Assembly (NCBI RefSeq): GCF_035222275.1
Contig: NW_026946359.1
Location: 2,914,001 to 2,978,000, forward strand
Direction: 5' to 3'
DNA from: Podospora bellae-mahoneyi
Lineage: Eukaryota; Ascomycota; Sordariomycetes; Sordariales; Podosporaceae
DNA length: 64,000 bases
In this document: piece after piece, positions 38,254-48,694 of the stretch
Layout of the letters: each line of letters opens with the position of its first letter
How positions within the stretch are numbered: the first letter of the stretch is position 1
Notes under the pieces: generated by a model
Database searches by the model: none
Told to the model about the DNA's origin: nothing
Seen by the model: only the letters and a program-made list of their open reading frames with translations
Made by a program: the position numbers and the translations under genes

Positions 38254-38727
38254 CTAATAACTCGTCCCGAACCCCAACCCCTTTCCTTCCCACCTGCTCC
38301 ACCATTCTTTACCCTCTTCGCCCAACCCCATAACTACAGGCATGGAGATAACCCCAGCCATGACCCACCCCCCGAGACCCTTTAACCCCCCATATCCCAT
38401 CTCGTACTCCAACCCGGAGAGCAGTTCCTCCATTAGGAAGATTATCATTCCTGCTAGGAGGCCAACTGCGGCCCTGAAGCCAATTGCGGGGGGGACTTGG
38501 AACCGGTGGGTAAGGTAGCGTGTCCAGAGGGCTGCTGATACGAGGGTTGTGATGGGGGAGGAGGGGAGGGGGGAGAGGATGAGGTGGGAAAGGAGGGTTA
38601 GGAGGGCGTAGAGGAGGGTGAGGCGGATAGCGTAACAGGCGAGGAGGAGGTCCCAGAGGATGGGGATGGGCGAGTCGGAGAGGGGTTCGAAGTGGAGGAT
38701 GGGGTGGTGTTTGGTTGTCGGTTTCAT
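38254..38727 (-). CDS. Small integral membrane protein, unknown function
   Basis: A single exon of 157 codons. Hydrophobic segments at about residues 23-40 (IPILWDLLLACYAIRL), 42-58 (YALLTLLSHLILSPL), 84-100 (IGFRAAVGLLAGMIIFL) and 118-135 (GLGGWVMAGVISMPVVMG) suggest four membrane spans. The tail is charged and Trp/Gly-rich. I do not recognise a family. The hydrophobicity pattern is coherent along the whole frame and G/C-ending codons dominate, which supports it as a real gene. It is convergent with HRD3, and its promoter lies at 38728-39050. Confidence 0.65.
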   Translation of the reverse strand: MKPTTKHHPILHFEPLSDSPIPILWDLLLACYAIRLTLLYALLTLLSHLILSPLPSSPITTLVSAALWTRYLTHRFQVPPAIGFRAAVGLLAGMIIFLMEELLSGLEYEMGYGGLKGLGGWVMAGVISMPVVMGLGEEGKEWWSRWEGKGLGFGTSY

Positions 38728-39704
38728 GGTGGTAAAGGAGCAGGATGGTTGTGCTCAGTAGAGGTTGTTGCCAGCAGTGGTTCGGTGTGCTCGAGGTAGG
38801 TTGTTGAGAAGTGTAGAGCAGACGCGTGGTTTGTTCAAGGTTGATTTGTTGTGTGTGATTGGACTGAGAGCGATGGTTTGGTGTGCTCAAGGTAGGTGTT
38901 GTAGAGAAGCAGTGATATGTCGTATGCTCAAGATTGTGTGGTGGTTTCTTGCGATAATGTTGTGCAAGGTAGGCGTGTGTGTAAGTGGTGTTGTGTAGGT
39001 AAAGCTGTCAGTCTTGTCGACGACAGTAGTGATAAATAATACTCGACAATAATGCCTAATCCAATAAATTGTTCTTTTTGCTTGACCGAAGCTCCCAGCC
39101 GCAAGCGAGAAAAAAAAAATGCCTTGGGGGTTATTTATCAACGAAAGATTCATTCACCCTCCCAAAATGTCGCTGGGAGGCTCAGACTACATTGGTGGCA
39201 TGACTGCGCATCTGACCGGCACACCACCACCGACTCGAACCACGATCACTCCATCCAAAAAGCAGCACATTCCAAACCTGCCGGCACACACACACACATA
39301 GACGATAAGACTTTCGTATGTCTCCTGTCATTCTCGGTGCACGTTTTGGTTGTGGGCATGATGTTTTGCATCATGAGACCAGGAGGTCCAAACACCATCA
39401 ACAGGCATCCAGCCAGTATCTCATCTGGGACACCCAATCCCCACCCAGTAAAGAATGCATTCAATAAAGGGGTTTGTATTGTATACCTAAACTCTACCCT
39501 CAGACAGTACTGCCAGACAAGAACAAACGCTTCAATTCTAGTGTAACAAACCATCCCAATTGCGTCCCATTTGTCAAGACCAACAACCTTCTCCTCTTCG
39601 GGTATCGTGGTAAATCATGGGCAAAAACAGCACCTCGTCTAGAGGTCAATACTCCTTTATTTCTTTCTGTTTTGTTTTTGTTTTTGTTTATAACCCCCCC
39701 AGGC
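38728..39704. other. Intergenic: promoter of the small membrane protein and 3' flank of RNA1
   Basis: No gene is seen. A poly-A run lies at 39110-39119 and a short CA tract at 39285-39299. Confidence 0.55.
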
Positions 39705-41038
39705 CTAGATCGTAGCCTTGGAAAGCTTGCTCGCCAACTCGTCCACCTCCTTGTCCTTGAGCTGGACGACTGGCTCCTCCTGAGCCTCCTCGGCCTCCTT
39801 GATGAGCTTCTCGGCCCGCTCCTCAACCTCCTCTTCCTCTTCCTCCTCTTCTTCCTCCTCATCAGAATCCAGCTCCTCGAGATCGCTCAGGCTGTCAAGA
39901 CCCCAGTCGTCCTCAACGACAATGTCGCCGCCAAACTTCTCCTTGCGCTCCTCCAACAGCTCCTGCAGGAGGATAACCGACTCGTCGTCCTCGGTGAACT
40001 TGTTGCCGTTGAGCTCAATCTTCTTGAGCGCGGGGAGAGCCTCCTTCGCAGCCTCGGCAAGGCTCTTGAGACCAGCGGCGGTAATGTCGTTGTACTGCAG
40101 GCGCAGAATCTCAAGGTTCCTATTTTTGCCCTGAGCGAGGGACTCGCCCAAAAGCACACTGCCCTTGGCGCTGAGAAGAGAGTCGCCGACGCCCAACTCG
40201 AGAAGCTCAGTCCAGCCGGGCGCAACCTTGGCCAGAGCCTTGGCGCCCTTCAAGGTGAATGTGTTGTCCTGGAGGTCCAGCACTCTGAGCTCCGAAGTGT
40301 GACGCAGACCCTCGCTAAGCAGATGCGAAATACCCTCTTGCCGAATGCCGTTCTGAACCATCTTGATTTCCTTGACCTTGTTGTGCAGGCTGAAAGTCTT
40401 GGCCCAGGCGGTCATGCTGCCGTTTTCCAACCGGTTGCGACCGCAGATGACTGTCTCGAGGTCGGGCACATCTTGTCCTTGCTTGCGCGCCTCCTCCTTC
40501 TTTGCGTGGAGCTCCGAGAGCGCATCGGCGATCAGGATACCGGCGTGGGGGCCCAGGCCGTTGTTGTTGAGGTAAAGGTGCTGCAAGGGGACGTGCGCGG
40601 CGAGGAAGGCGACGAGTGGCGCTTGTGTGTTGAGGCCAAAAGCGTTGTCGTTGAGGTTGATGGTGTTGAGCTTGGGGAGGTTCAAGATGGAGGTAAGGAG
40701 GGAGGAAAGGGCCTCTGGGATTTCGTTGAGGAGGCGACCGGTGAAGATATCGGCGAGGTTGGCAACCTGAGTCGCGAGTGGTTAGTTCAGTCACCTGGGG
40801 CTGGCGAGTAAGCAACAAAGGAGGGTGGGAGAAGGAGACATACGCGCAATGTTTTCTTGGTCGCAAGCACCTCTCCAAGCAGTTTGCATGCGCCGACACC
40901 GAGTGTGTTACCAAGCAGATGGACCTCCTCGACATCTTCCATGGCGCGAAGCTCGGCGATATGGGGCTCCAGGTCCTCGGCCGTGTCCAGCTTCAGACCT
41001 TTCCCCTCGAGGGAGAAGACCTTGTTGGTGGGGGCCAT
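39705..41038 (-). CDS. RNA1: Ran GTPase-activating protein (RanGAP)
   Basis: Two exons, 41038..40844 and 40766..39705, give 418 residues; the 77-nt intron is phase 0 (CGC|GTATGT...CTCAG|GTT). The start at 41038 gives MAPTNKVFSLEGKGLKLDT, matching the family start. Leucine-rich repeats run from residue 40 to about 340 (VEEVHLLGNTLGVGA, LNTINLNDNAFGLN, LQHLYLNNNGLGPHA, LRVLDLQDNTFTLKG, LEILRLQYNDITAAG, LKKIELNGNKF). The catalytic Arg/Asn region of RanGAPs corresponds to VICGRNRLENGS (about 195-206). The C-terminus is the characteristic acidic tail with a run of about 13 acidic residues. Rna1 stimulates GTP hydrolysis by Ran in the cytosol and so sets the direction of nuclear transport. Confidence 0.97.
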
Positions 41039-41665
41039 GTTTGTATATTGAATCCTGAATCTGACGATGAAGAGCAAAGAATGAAAAACGTGAACTTGAG
41101 GGGGTAGGGTATTGCAAGAGGTGCAAGGTTTGGCTCTATGTCGGGTAAGTCGTAAGGGCACGCGTATCTAAGTGGTGGATGGCTGCAGGAGCGAGTCTTT
41201 GCTTTGGGTGTGGTACATATAAAAACAGCGATGGTGGGGGAGGGGCAGAGGGGTAAACAAGCTGAGAAAAGTCCCTGCGTTCCAGATTGTTTTGGGCGCC
41301 AACCAAGCAGTGCCAGTGGCAACCATCTGTTGCGTGCGCACCGTGTGCCTGGGAGGTGGCCTTGAGTGACCAGCTGTCAGCCGGCTGCCGGCAGCTCATG
41401 TCTTCCCGTCACTGTCCCGGTTGCATGTCACTGTTGCTGATCGGCGGCAGACACGCTCCTGCAGAGCAGAGCACGGGTGCTGGCACTCAACCAGCCAGCA
41501 TCCTGCCGTCCATTGAATGTTTTGCGCCGTCCACGATTGTTCCCCCAAACCTAATAATTCTGACTTTTCAACAATTCTCTTCACTTTCTAATATCCTTCA
41601 GCAGAGCCAACGCCACGTATCATTAGACTGCGACGCGGATGAGCTTATATTGCTGCGAATTAACT

Positions 41666-41672
41666 TATAAAA
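41666..41672 (+). promoter_or_regulatory. TATA box of the C2H2 zinc-finger gene
   Basis: TATAAAA followed by GGGAGC, about 146 bp upstream of the ATG at 41818, in the correct orientation. Called by position and consensus only. Confidence 0.5.
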
Positions 41673-41817
41673 GGGAGCACGGAACACCAGGCTATACTTC
41701 ATCCATATCCATCTCAACACGCCCATAATCAGAATCACACTCACAACAGCCAATCTACCTATCGTCCGATCCATCAATATCCCAACTCGCTCTTGCCTTG
41801 TCACAGAGCCGATAAAA

Positions 41818-42931
41818 ATGGCGCGATTGAGCAGCCCGATCGACGACGACTCGGGCTCTCCCCTCTCTTCCATGGATTCCACCGACAACGAGTTTCCAGA
41901 TCGCGACGCCCCCGAAGACATCATGGAGGACGCACCACCAACCAAACGGCTCAAGACGGCCACTGGCTCGGTAGCCTCGCCAGCATTTCACAAGGAGGCC
42001 AGCGTCGACCCAGACATTGATACTGTATCGCAAGTCTCCTCCGACACCGATGGCGACGTGCCAAACTCGCCCATCAATGCGCGCCAAGAGGAAGAAGAGT
42101 ATGCGGAACAGGTCACCATCTGCCATTGGGAGGGCTGCAAGGCTGGCGACCAGGGCAACATGGACAATCTGGTCGAACACATCCACAGCGATCATATCGA
42201 GACTCGAGCAAAGAAGTATACCTGTGAATGGATTGGATGCACTAGGAAGGGAATGGCCCATGCCAGTGGTTACGCTCTCAAAGCTCACATGCGAAGTCAC
42301 ACCAGGGAAAAGCCATTTTACTGCTATCTTCCAGGTAGGCTCTGCAAAACAGCTGCTCTGCATCGTGATGATTGGTCCTAACTACTGCCTCCCAGAGTGT
42401 GATCGCGCCTTCACCCGCTCCGACGCCCTGGCCAAGCACATGCGAACAGTCCACCAGACAGAAGACCTCCGACCCTCAGATCCCGTCTCGAAGGCCCACC
42501 AAACCACGGGCAAGTCGAGCAAGAACCTCCGTATCATTCTCAAGACACCACAATCGCACGCTGCCGGCCAGGATGACGCGGTAGATGACAGCGATGTTCC
42601 CTACGAAGACTCCGAGGACATGCTCACACCCTTGGACGAAGAGCTGTTTAGGCCCGAGGAGATTGCTATGCCACGTGAGAAGCTATTCCAGCTAACTAAA
42701 CTTCAGCTAAAGTGGGCCGAGGAAGAAGGGAAACGGCTCGAGGCTGAGCTCAAGGAAGTCGGTGAACTTTACAAACAGGAGTGGCTGGAGAAGGAGGTTC
42801 TTATGGAGCAGGTCATACGGAGCGAGAAGGACTGGTTTGCTCGTAAACAGGCAGTGTTGTCGGGAGAGGCGGACGTGGTGTTGACGGCTCCTGAAGCCGC
42901 CGCAAATTCTGTCGAGGATGCGCAAAACTAG
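41818..42931 (+). CDS. C2H2 zinc-finger nuclear protein (Iec1/YY1-like), ends at an in-frame TAG
   Basis: Two exons, 41818..42334 and 42396..42931, give 350 residues; the 61-nt intron is phase 1 with a clear branch site (CTAAC). Acidic, Ser-rich N-terminus with a PPTKRLK basic patch. Three adjacent fingers follow: CHWEGCKAGDQGNMDNL...H, CEWIGCTRKGMAHASGY...HMRSH with the linker TREKPF, and CYLPECDRAFTRSDALAKHM. The third finger is completed only across the intron, which confirms the splice. A glutamate-rich coiled coil (KWAEEEGKRLEAELKEV) comes after. The spaced Gli/Zic/YY1-like fingers plus coiled coil resemble the INO80-complex subunit Iec1 of fission yeast, a tentative match. The frame stops at TAG 42929-42931 but stays open after it for a further 158 codons (next entry). 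Confidence 0.85.
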
Positions 42932-43405
42932 TCTACGGGCGCTCAAGATCAGCTTTTGGACGCGTCTTCTGTACCTTTGGATATCCAAGGACCCCCTTCT
43001 TCCGACAATGCTTCGGATCAATCCCCTTCTTCCAACAACGCCTCAAATCAATATGTACATTTGACTTTTCGATCCTGCGATGTCAGCGAGACGTATTTGG
43101 CCACCGTTGAAAACACTGCTGAGGCTGAAGTCGTCTGTTTGAAGCTGCGCATCCCTTTTTTCGCCGCGCCTTACGTATGTCGATTCAAGAACTGTGAGAG
43201 GTCTGAAACGCCTTACATCAGTTATCGAGGTCTCCATAGTCACTACTCTTGGGTGCACAAGTCCAAAGATGCAGGCGGCAATCCTATTTCACAGTCTGTT
43301 ACTTGTCCGGTGAAAACTTGCCCCCGGTCTGAGGAGGCGATCAAAACCATGGATTACCTTTGGATTCATCTCGAGAAGCGGCACAATGTTTCGTACCCCG
43401 CCTGA
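42932..43405 (+). other. In-frame continuation after the TAG: two further zinc-finger-like motifs
   Basis: 158 codons in the same frame as the C2H2 gene, directly after its TAG. They begin with a Ser/Asn-rich linker and then carry C-x4-C-x15-H type motifs: CRFKNCERSETPYISY...HSHYSWVH and CPVKTCPRSEEAIKTM...HLEKRH. No good ATG lies near the start, so independent expression is unlikely. It could be the true C-terminus read past a leaky stop, a part lost by a recent nonsense change in this strain, or a sequencing error. An intron ending at CTAG would remove the stop, but no good donor is seen in the right phase. Confidence 0.6.
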
Positions 43406-43887
43406 CGGTTCGACTGGGGATGGGAAATGTGGTCCGGGACAAGCGTTGTAGGTAGAGTCACTTGACAAAGATAAAATCAAATGCTTCTTGGGCATCTCTT
43501 AAGAGGCATATCAATGCATATTTAGCGCCTGTTTGCTATCTTTCAAGGCCCATTGACTATCTTTCTGAGTGCGTGTGTGTGTTAGTGTTTGAAGGTCTAG
43601 CTATTAACTATCCTATGCCTGCTAACAATCCTCAAAGGCCTGCTTGATTTGCTTTGCAGGTTTAAATAATTACTTTTCAAAAAAACCCGTGGGCTGGCTA
43701 CCTATCTTTGAAGGTCCCTATTTCCCCCTGGCATTATCTCTGTTTTCTTCTGTCCATGACATGCGAGAGCATTATAGACTATAACCACAAAACATGCCAT
43801 TTTACACCTCGTATGACACACACACACACACAAGGTTTTTTTCCTATGTCCAATGTCCAACCCTTTCCTCATCCTCATCCTGAGGCC
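43406..43887. other. 3' flanking DNA between convergent genes
   Basis: AT-rich with repeated TATCTTT-like words (43530-43720) and a short CA tract at 43819-43832. No gene is seen. Confidence 0.55.
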
Positions 43888-44475
43888 TCAACCCGACTTC
43901 TTCTTCTTCTTCCTATCCGCCTCTTTATTCCTGAAAGGCCACCCGCTGGTAGCTTTATCCGCCCCGGTCCGCCTGCTCAGTCTTTTCCCATCTCCGAATA
44001 GGAGGACGTAGAGCCCTACGCAAGCGAGAAAACTGCTTGCTAGACAGCCCAAGAGGTGGATCGGTTGGGAGGTGCGGGGGGTGGTGTACCGGGTGTAGGA
44101 GTATACCCCCGTGGCGGAGTGGTATAGTGTTGTGATGAGGACTGCGGCGGAGGAGTAAGGGGATGGGGAAGGGCTTAAGGGGAGGAGGCCGGAGAGGGCG
44201 AGGAGGAGGGCGGCGAGGGTTAGGTTTGTTAGGGCGAGGGTGCGGGCGAGGTAGGTTGAGACGAGATCGGAAGAGGAGGGGGGGTAGTAGTTTGGGGGCG
44301 TGAGGATGGTTGTTGTTAAAGAGGGCCAGAGGAGGAGGGGGAGGGATTGGAGGAGGAGGTAGAGGAGGGTGGTGAGGTGGAGGAAGGTGGTTGACTTGGG
44401 GCATTGGGTTAGTTTGTGTGATGGTTTATAATTGTAAGGGGAACTTACGTCCATTTCGGAGGGTGGGGTGTCCAT
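43888..44475 (-). CDS. Small four-span membrane protein, unknown function
   Basis: The 588-nt frame is open throughout, but a 54-nt intron (44448..44395, GAC|GTAAGT, CTAAC branch site, CCCAAG) fits better. Exons 44475..44449 and 44394..43888 then give 177 residues starting MDTPPSEMD and running into STTFLHLTTLLYLLLQSLPL. Predicted spans: about 12-30, 55-80 (LALTNLTLAALLLALSGLLPL), 88-105 (AAVLITTLYHSATGVYSY) and 120-140 (LLGCLASSFLACVGLYVLLF). A Lys/Arg-rich tail ends the protein, probably on the cytosolic side. No family is recognised. Hydrophobicity and position between well-defined genes support it. Confidence 0.68.
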   Translation of the reverse strand: MDTPPSEMDVSSPYNYKPSHKLTQCPKSTTFLHLTTLLYLLLQSLPLLLWPSLTTTILTPPNYYPPSSSDLVSTYLARTLALTNLTLAALLLALSGLLPLSPSPSPYSSAAVLITTLYHSATGVYSYTRYTTPRTSQPIHLLGCLASSFLACVGLYVLLFGDGKRLSRRTGADKATSGWPFRNKEADRKKKKKSG

Positions 44476-45063
44476 TTTGGCCGTTCTTCCAAATGGTTTC
44501 AGAACAAAAGAATTGTATGTGAGAATTAGACTGTGAAAGTGAGTTCCTTGTATCGTGGTGTTGAAGCTCTACATAATGTGTGTAAGTACCCTTGTATCCT
44601 CCGCTACGTCATATCGCAAATGGCACCCCAGTGATTGGCACAGTGCGCGACGCCGAGGAGACGGGCGGGGCTCCTGGCGGGTAGCGGGGCGCCCGCTCAA
44701 CCGCCACCAGGGGAGCCGATGTCGCATTTTCGCAGTTTTGGTTTGGAGCAAGCGCATTTCAAAGCAAAAGAGTCACTGAATTTACAAATTGTGCATCTCC
44801 GGGAGTGGGCTTGAGATAGGAATTTGGGGATTATCTTGGCTCTGGGTGTTTGCTGTCTTCTTTTAGACTCAGCTCTCTTTCTTTCCAACCTATACTACTG
44901 GAGCTACCCTGAAGTCAACTGGAGGCATTGCTTGCGACAAGATCTATTCACGACGACACCTTTGACATCTGATCGTGGGGTAAACAGCCCCTCCATCGAT
45001 CGGCCCCTCGACAACCACACCTCGAGTCCGAGCTCTTTTTTACTTCCTCAGCCGGCCGTCATA
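44476..45063. other. Divergent promoter region of the small membrane protein and NAR1
   Basis: About 590 bp. The NAR1 frame is open upstream to 44824, but that extension has no family match. No TATA box is obvious. Confidence 0.55.
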
Positions 45064-46839
45064 ATGTCAGCCATCCTCTCTGCCGACGACCTGAACGATT
45101 TCATATCCCCCGGCGTCGCTTGTATAAAACCGATCGAAACCCTTCCCACCGCGCCACCACCACAAGCTTCCGAATCCCTCGAATTCGAAGTCATCCTCGA
45201 CGGTCAGCAACCCTCTGCCTCACAACCCGCCGGCCCGGCGCAAATATCCCTCACCGACTGCCTAGCCTGCTCAGGCTGCGTAACCTCGGCCGAAGCCGTC
45301 CTCGTCTCCCTCCAATCCCACAATGAAGTCCTCTCCCTCCTGGACTCAGCCCCCAGCCTCGCCCTCTCCCAAGATGGCACCACCATAACCACCAACCTCG
45401 ACGGAAACCCCTCCTCCAAACTCTTCGTCTGCTCAGTATCCCCCCAAGTCCTGGCCTCCCTCGCCGCCGCGATAGGAAACAACACCACCCAATCCCAAGC
45501 AGCAAACATGATCACCCACCTCCTCTCCAACCCCTCCCTCGGCCTCCCCTCAGGCGGCAGACACAACAACGGCTTCACCTACATCGTCTCCACCAACCGT
45601 GCCCGCGAAGCCTCCCTAGTCCTAGGCGCCGACGAAGTCATCTCCTCCTCCTCCAACGACATCAAAAAACCAGTCCTAACCTCCAGCTGCCCAGGCTGGG
45701 TCTGCTACGCCGAAAAGACCCACCCCTACGTCCTCCCCTACCTCTCAAAAGTCAAATCCCCCCAGGCCCTCACCGGCACCCTCCTCAAAACAACCCTCTC
45801 CAAAACACTCAACATCTCCCCAGACAGGATATGGCACCTCTCCATAATGCCCTGCTTCGACAAGAAGCTCGAGGCCAGCCGGGAAGAGCTCACCGATGCC
45901 GTCTGGAACAACACCTCCAACAACCCAGCCACAACCACAACTCAAAAAGGAATCAGAGACGTCGACTGCGTAATCACCACCAAAGAAATCCTCATGCTCG
46001 CCGAGTCACGCAACATTAATTTCTTCTCTCTACCTAAAACCCCCCTCCCCCAAACCACGCCCTTCCCTCACAAAGCCATGGGCGATTTCCTTTTGCCTTT
46101 TTCCGCCCCGGGGAAGAAAAACGAACAGCAATCCCTTTCTGCGGGCACCTCCGGCGGAAATCTTCATTACATCCTCCACACGCTCCTCTCCCAAAACCCC
46201 GGTTCAACTTTGACCACCACCCGAGGCCGCAATGCCGACGTAATAGAGTACTCGATTCTCTCCTCTTCGGGGGAACAAATCTTCAAAGCCGCCCGCTACT
46301 ACGGCTTCCGCAACATCCAAAACCTCGTTCGGAAGCTCAAGCCCGCCAGACCCCCCCGCATGCCTGGAGGAAAACCGTTTGGTTCAGCTCGACGACCTGG
46401 AAAGGCCGCGGGAGCCACCAACGCGCTGGATTTCTCCTATGTCGAGGTGATGGCGTGTCCGGGGGGTTGCACCAACGGTGGTGGACAGCTCAAGGTGGAC
46501 GACCCGATTGTCCTCGAGAGGATGGGTTTTGGTGGGACCGAAAACAAACCTGGGCCGCAGGAGCAAAAGGCTTGGTTGGAGGTGGTGGATGAGGCGTACT
46601 TTTCTGGTGATGATGAGGAGACATCATCATCTGAAAGGACAGATGATGGCCTCGTGGTGGCTGGGATATCACCCGGTTATGTTCGGGATGTGCTGAGGGT
46701 GTGGTCGGAGCTGACGTCGGTGCCGGTGGAGAAGTTGGCGTATACCACCTTTCGGGAGGTGGTTAGTGATGTGGGAAAGACGCAGACTGACACTGAACGG
46801 GTGGTTCAGTTGGCGGGGAAGATTGGTGGTGGTTGGTAG
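45064..46839 (+). CDS. NAR1: Cytosolic Fe-S assembly factor Nar1 (hydrogenase-like)
   Basis: A single exon of 591 codons. The start at 45064 (ATAATGTCAG) gives MSAILSADDLNDFISPG, the conserved family start. An ATG 80 codons upstream only adds unrelated sequence. Iron-sulfur ligands of the N-terminal cluster are Cys 20 (GVACIKP) and Cys 66, 69 and 72 (TDCLACSGC). The C-terminal H-cluster-like site uses TSSCPGWVCYAEK, IMPCFDKKLEASR and VMACPGGCTNGGGQ. Nar1 is related to Fe-only hydrogenases but makes no hydrogen. It links the Cfd1-Nbp35 scaffold to the Cia1-Cia2-Met18 targeting complex in the cytosol. The two halves differ in codon style, very C-ending up to about 46000 and looser after. The length is slightly above that of the yeast protein because of Ser/Thr/Asn-rich inserts. 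Confidence 0.96.
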   Translation: MSAILSADDLNDFISPGVACIKPIETLPTAPPPQASESLEFEVILDGQQPSASQPAGPAQISLTDCLACSGCVTSAEAVLVSLQSHNEVLSLLDSAPSLALSQDGTTITTNLDGNPSSKLFVCSVSPQVLASLAAAIGNNTTQSQAANMITHLLSNPSLGLPSGGRHNNGFTYIVSTNRAREASLVLGADEVISSSSNDIKKPVLTSSCPGWVCYAEKTHPYVLPYLSKVKSPQALTGTLLKTTLSKTLNISPDRIWHLSIMPCFDKKLEASREELTDAVWNNTSNNPATTTTQKGIRDVDCVITTKEILMLAESRNINFFSLPKTPLPQTTPFPHKAMGDFLLPFSAPGKKNEQQSLSAGTSGGNLHYILHTLLSQNPGSTLTTTRGRNADVIEYSILSSSGEQIFKAARYYGFRNIQNLVRKLKPARPPRMPGGKPFGSARRPGKAAGATNALDFSYVEVMACPGGCTNGGGQLKVDDPIVLERMGFGGTENKPGPQEQKAWLEVVDEAYFSGDDEETSSSERTDDGLVVAGISPGYVRDVLRVWSELTSVPVEKLAYTTFREVVSDVGKTQTDTERVVQLAGKIGGGW

Positions 46840-46959
46840 AGTTGTACACTGGTATCTTGAACAGCGGTAGTTGGAGACATTTTCTGTTTTTGGGATACAG
46901 ATCATATAGAATGATACCGTGTAGCGTCAATGCATTCTAGTCATGAAAGAATGGAAAGA

Positions 46960-47863
46960 TCAGCCGTTGGTTGCGCCTCGCTTGGCGAAACCGAAACCTC
47001 CTCTTCCACTGCCGTCTGGACCTCTTGGTTGGCGGGTGATTTGGTCTTCTTCACGGGGTGTGTGAGAGCGGCTGGGCTGTTGAGAGGAGGGGCCGCCGCC
47101 TCGTCGGTTGGGTGGTTTGGGGGAGTATTCCGCGTCGAAGAGCTCCCTCGACGGTGGTTCAGTTGTCTGCTGCTGAGGTTGCCGGTTAGTATTCCGCCCA
47201 TTGTTGCTGCCCCTCCCGTTCCCTTCCCTCCCCCTGCCCCTCCCACCACCACCCCGTCCTCTATGTCCTCCTCCCCTACCATCATTCCCGGCCTGCGGGG
47301 GCGTCACCGTCCCTGGGGATGACTGTCCAGAGGAAGGGTTTGAGTCCCCAAAGATCTTTGCTCTTTGTTCTTGATACCGGCGCTGCTTTTCCTCTAGTTC
47401 TCTCCTCTGGCGCTCCTTGCGCTCTTGGGGGGTTTCGGGCTTTTGGGCGGCCGTGTCGGGGTCTTCGTCGTCGAAGTCGTCGGGTTGGGTGATGGTGAGT
47501 TGTTCGAGACCGGTGGCTGGATCGCGGACGAGGGTTTTCTGGGGGATTGGGCGGCGGGAGAGGAGCTGGATGGGGGGTTTGAAGGGGGTGGAGAGGGGGA
47601 TTGGGTTTGTGATGGGGAGGTAGGGGGTTGGTTCTGGGGCTTCACTATATGGTGTTAGTGATGGGGGAATGGTTTGGGTGCTGAGGGACGTACGCTGACT
47701 CCCATAACCTGCGCTGCTCCTCTAGGTGTTTCGCGCGACGCTCGGCTTTGGAGAGGGGCGCTGGTGGTGGTGAGGGTTCGGCCGGGGTTTTGGAGAGGCG
47801 GTCGGCTTGGGGAGCCCAGTCGTCGTCCCAGGCGTCGGGGATGGGGGTTCGGTTTTTGGACAT
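46960..47863 (-). CDS. SUZ-domain RNA-binding protein with RGG tail
   Basis: Two exons, 47863..47694 and 47644..46960, give 284 residues; the 49-nt intron is phase 2 (GC|GTACGT...TATAG|T). N-terminus MSKNRTPIPDAWDDDWAPQA with a helical charged stretch (SKAERRAKHLEEQRRLWESA). The SUZ-type segment follows: KTLVRDPATGLEQLTI, then ERQRRELEEKQRRYQEQRAK leading into IFG, SNPSSGQSSPG. The tail is Gly/Arg-rich (GRGGGHRGRGGGGRGRG), a typical RGG RNA-binding and methylation region, and ends GRGGFGFAKRGATNG. SUZ domains bind RNA and are found in small mRNA-associated proteins, so a cytoplasmic mRNA role is likely but inferred. It diverges from the small gene at 48303. Confidence 0.82.
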
Positions 47864-48302
47864 GGTTAGGTTGTGGTTTGTGTGTGTTTGCTGGTTTGAG
47901 AGCTAAGTTGTTCAATTCACGAAATCGGTCCAATATCTGGGAGGAGGGGGAGAAATCATGAACTTGCCATTGAAAATGGAGCCTCGGTCGAGCGACAACC
48001 CCCCCCCCCCCAAACCCCAAGCACAATAGCAGGGATCCCTGAACCCGTAGGGCTCCGCCGCTGTTGAAGGCAGGTGCACGGACCACGTGTGACAGGCTTG
48101 GCAGGGCAGGTAGGGTAGGGAGTTGAATGACATGCTCCTCTGGCTTCACCTTCTTCTCGTGGAGTTGGAAAAAAGTACATTTTCGAAATTACATATCAAA
48201 GTCGTTCCTCCTCACCAGTTTGATACGAGCCTGCTGTGTCAGGATCGGAAGAGACCTGCGTTCAGTCTAGTTTCGGTTCGAAATTCAATACAAAAGCCAG
48301 CC
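47864..48302. other. Divergent promoter of the SUZ gene and the 104-aa gene
   Basis: About 440 bp, with a C run at 48000-48011. No other feature is seen. Confidence 0.55.
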
Positions 48303-48694
48303 ATGTCCACCGATTTGACCATGTCCGACTTGCCGGACCTCAGCACACCCCCAATCCAGACTCCTCAGCATCAACATCAGCACCCCCCGGCCGGGAAGCC
48401 GCTGGCGTCGTGGAATACACCCAAGTTCAGGGAAGAGTATGAGAATACCAGAGCTCGGCTTCAGCATGGTGATTTCAGTTGTTGTAAGTCATGGATTGTT
48501 TCGAAAATCAAATCTTGAGAAGCTGAAGCTGGGACCTATCAATACTGATTCCAACGTCAGCTGCTCTCCCTGATCCGCTTGCTCCTCGTCCAGCCATAGC
48601 AACCCACAGTCGGTTTGATCCCCAGACGGAGGAGAGGCTGAAGGGTGTTCTCAGAGCTGCAAAGGAGTCTGTTCAAGGTGGTGGTAGTTCATGA
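48303..48694 (+). CDS. Small hypothetical protein, 104 aa
   Basis: Two exons, 48303..48483 and 48561..48694, give 104 residues; the intron is phase 1 (T|GTAAGT...CGTCAG|CT). N-terminal part is Thr/Pro/His-rich (TPPIQTPQHQHQHPPAGKP). The conserved-looking core begins SWNTPKFREEYENTRARLQ and continues after the intron with PRPAIATHSRFDPQTEERLK and VLRAAKESVQ, a probable amphipathic helix. No family is recognised, and no signal peptide or membrane segment is seen. It was accepted because the splice junction restores a sensible, evenly charged frame and its promoter is shared with a convincing gene. Confidence 0.6.

Noticed and set aside
39200-39260. B-box-like word on the minus strand near 39235-39245
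   Set aside because: The flanks do not form a T-stem, anticodon arm or acceptor stem, so no tRNA is supported.
39474-40811. 445-aa Leu-rich plus-strand frame
   Set aside because: It is the antisense of the RNA1 leucine-rich repeats and acidic tail.
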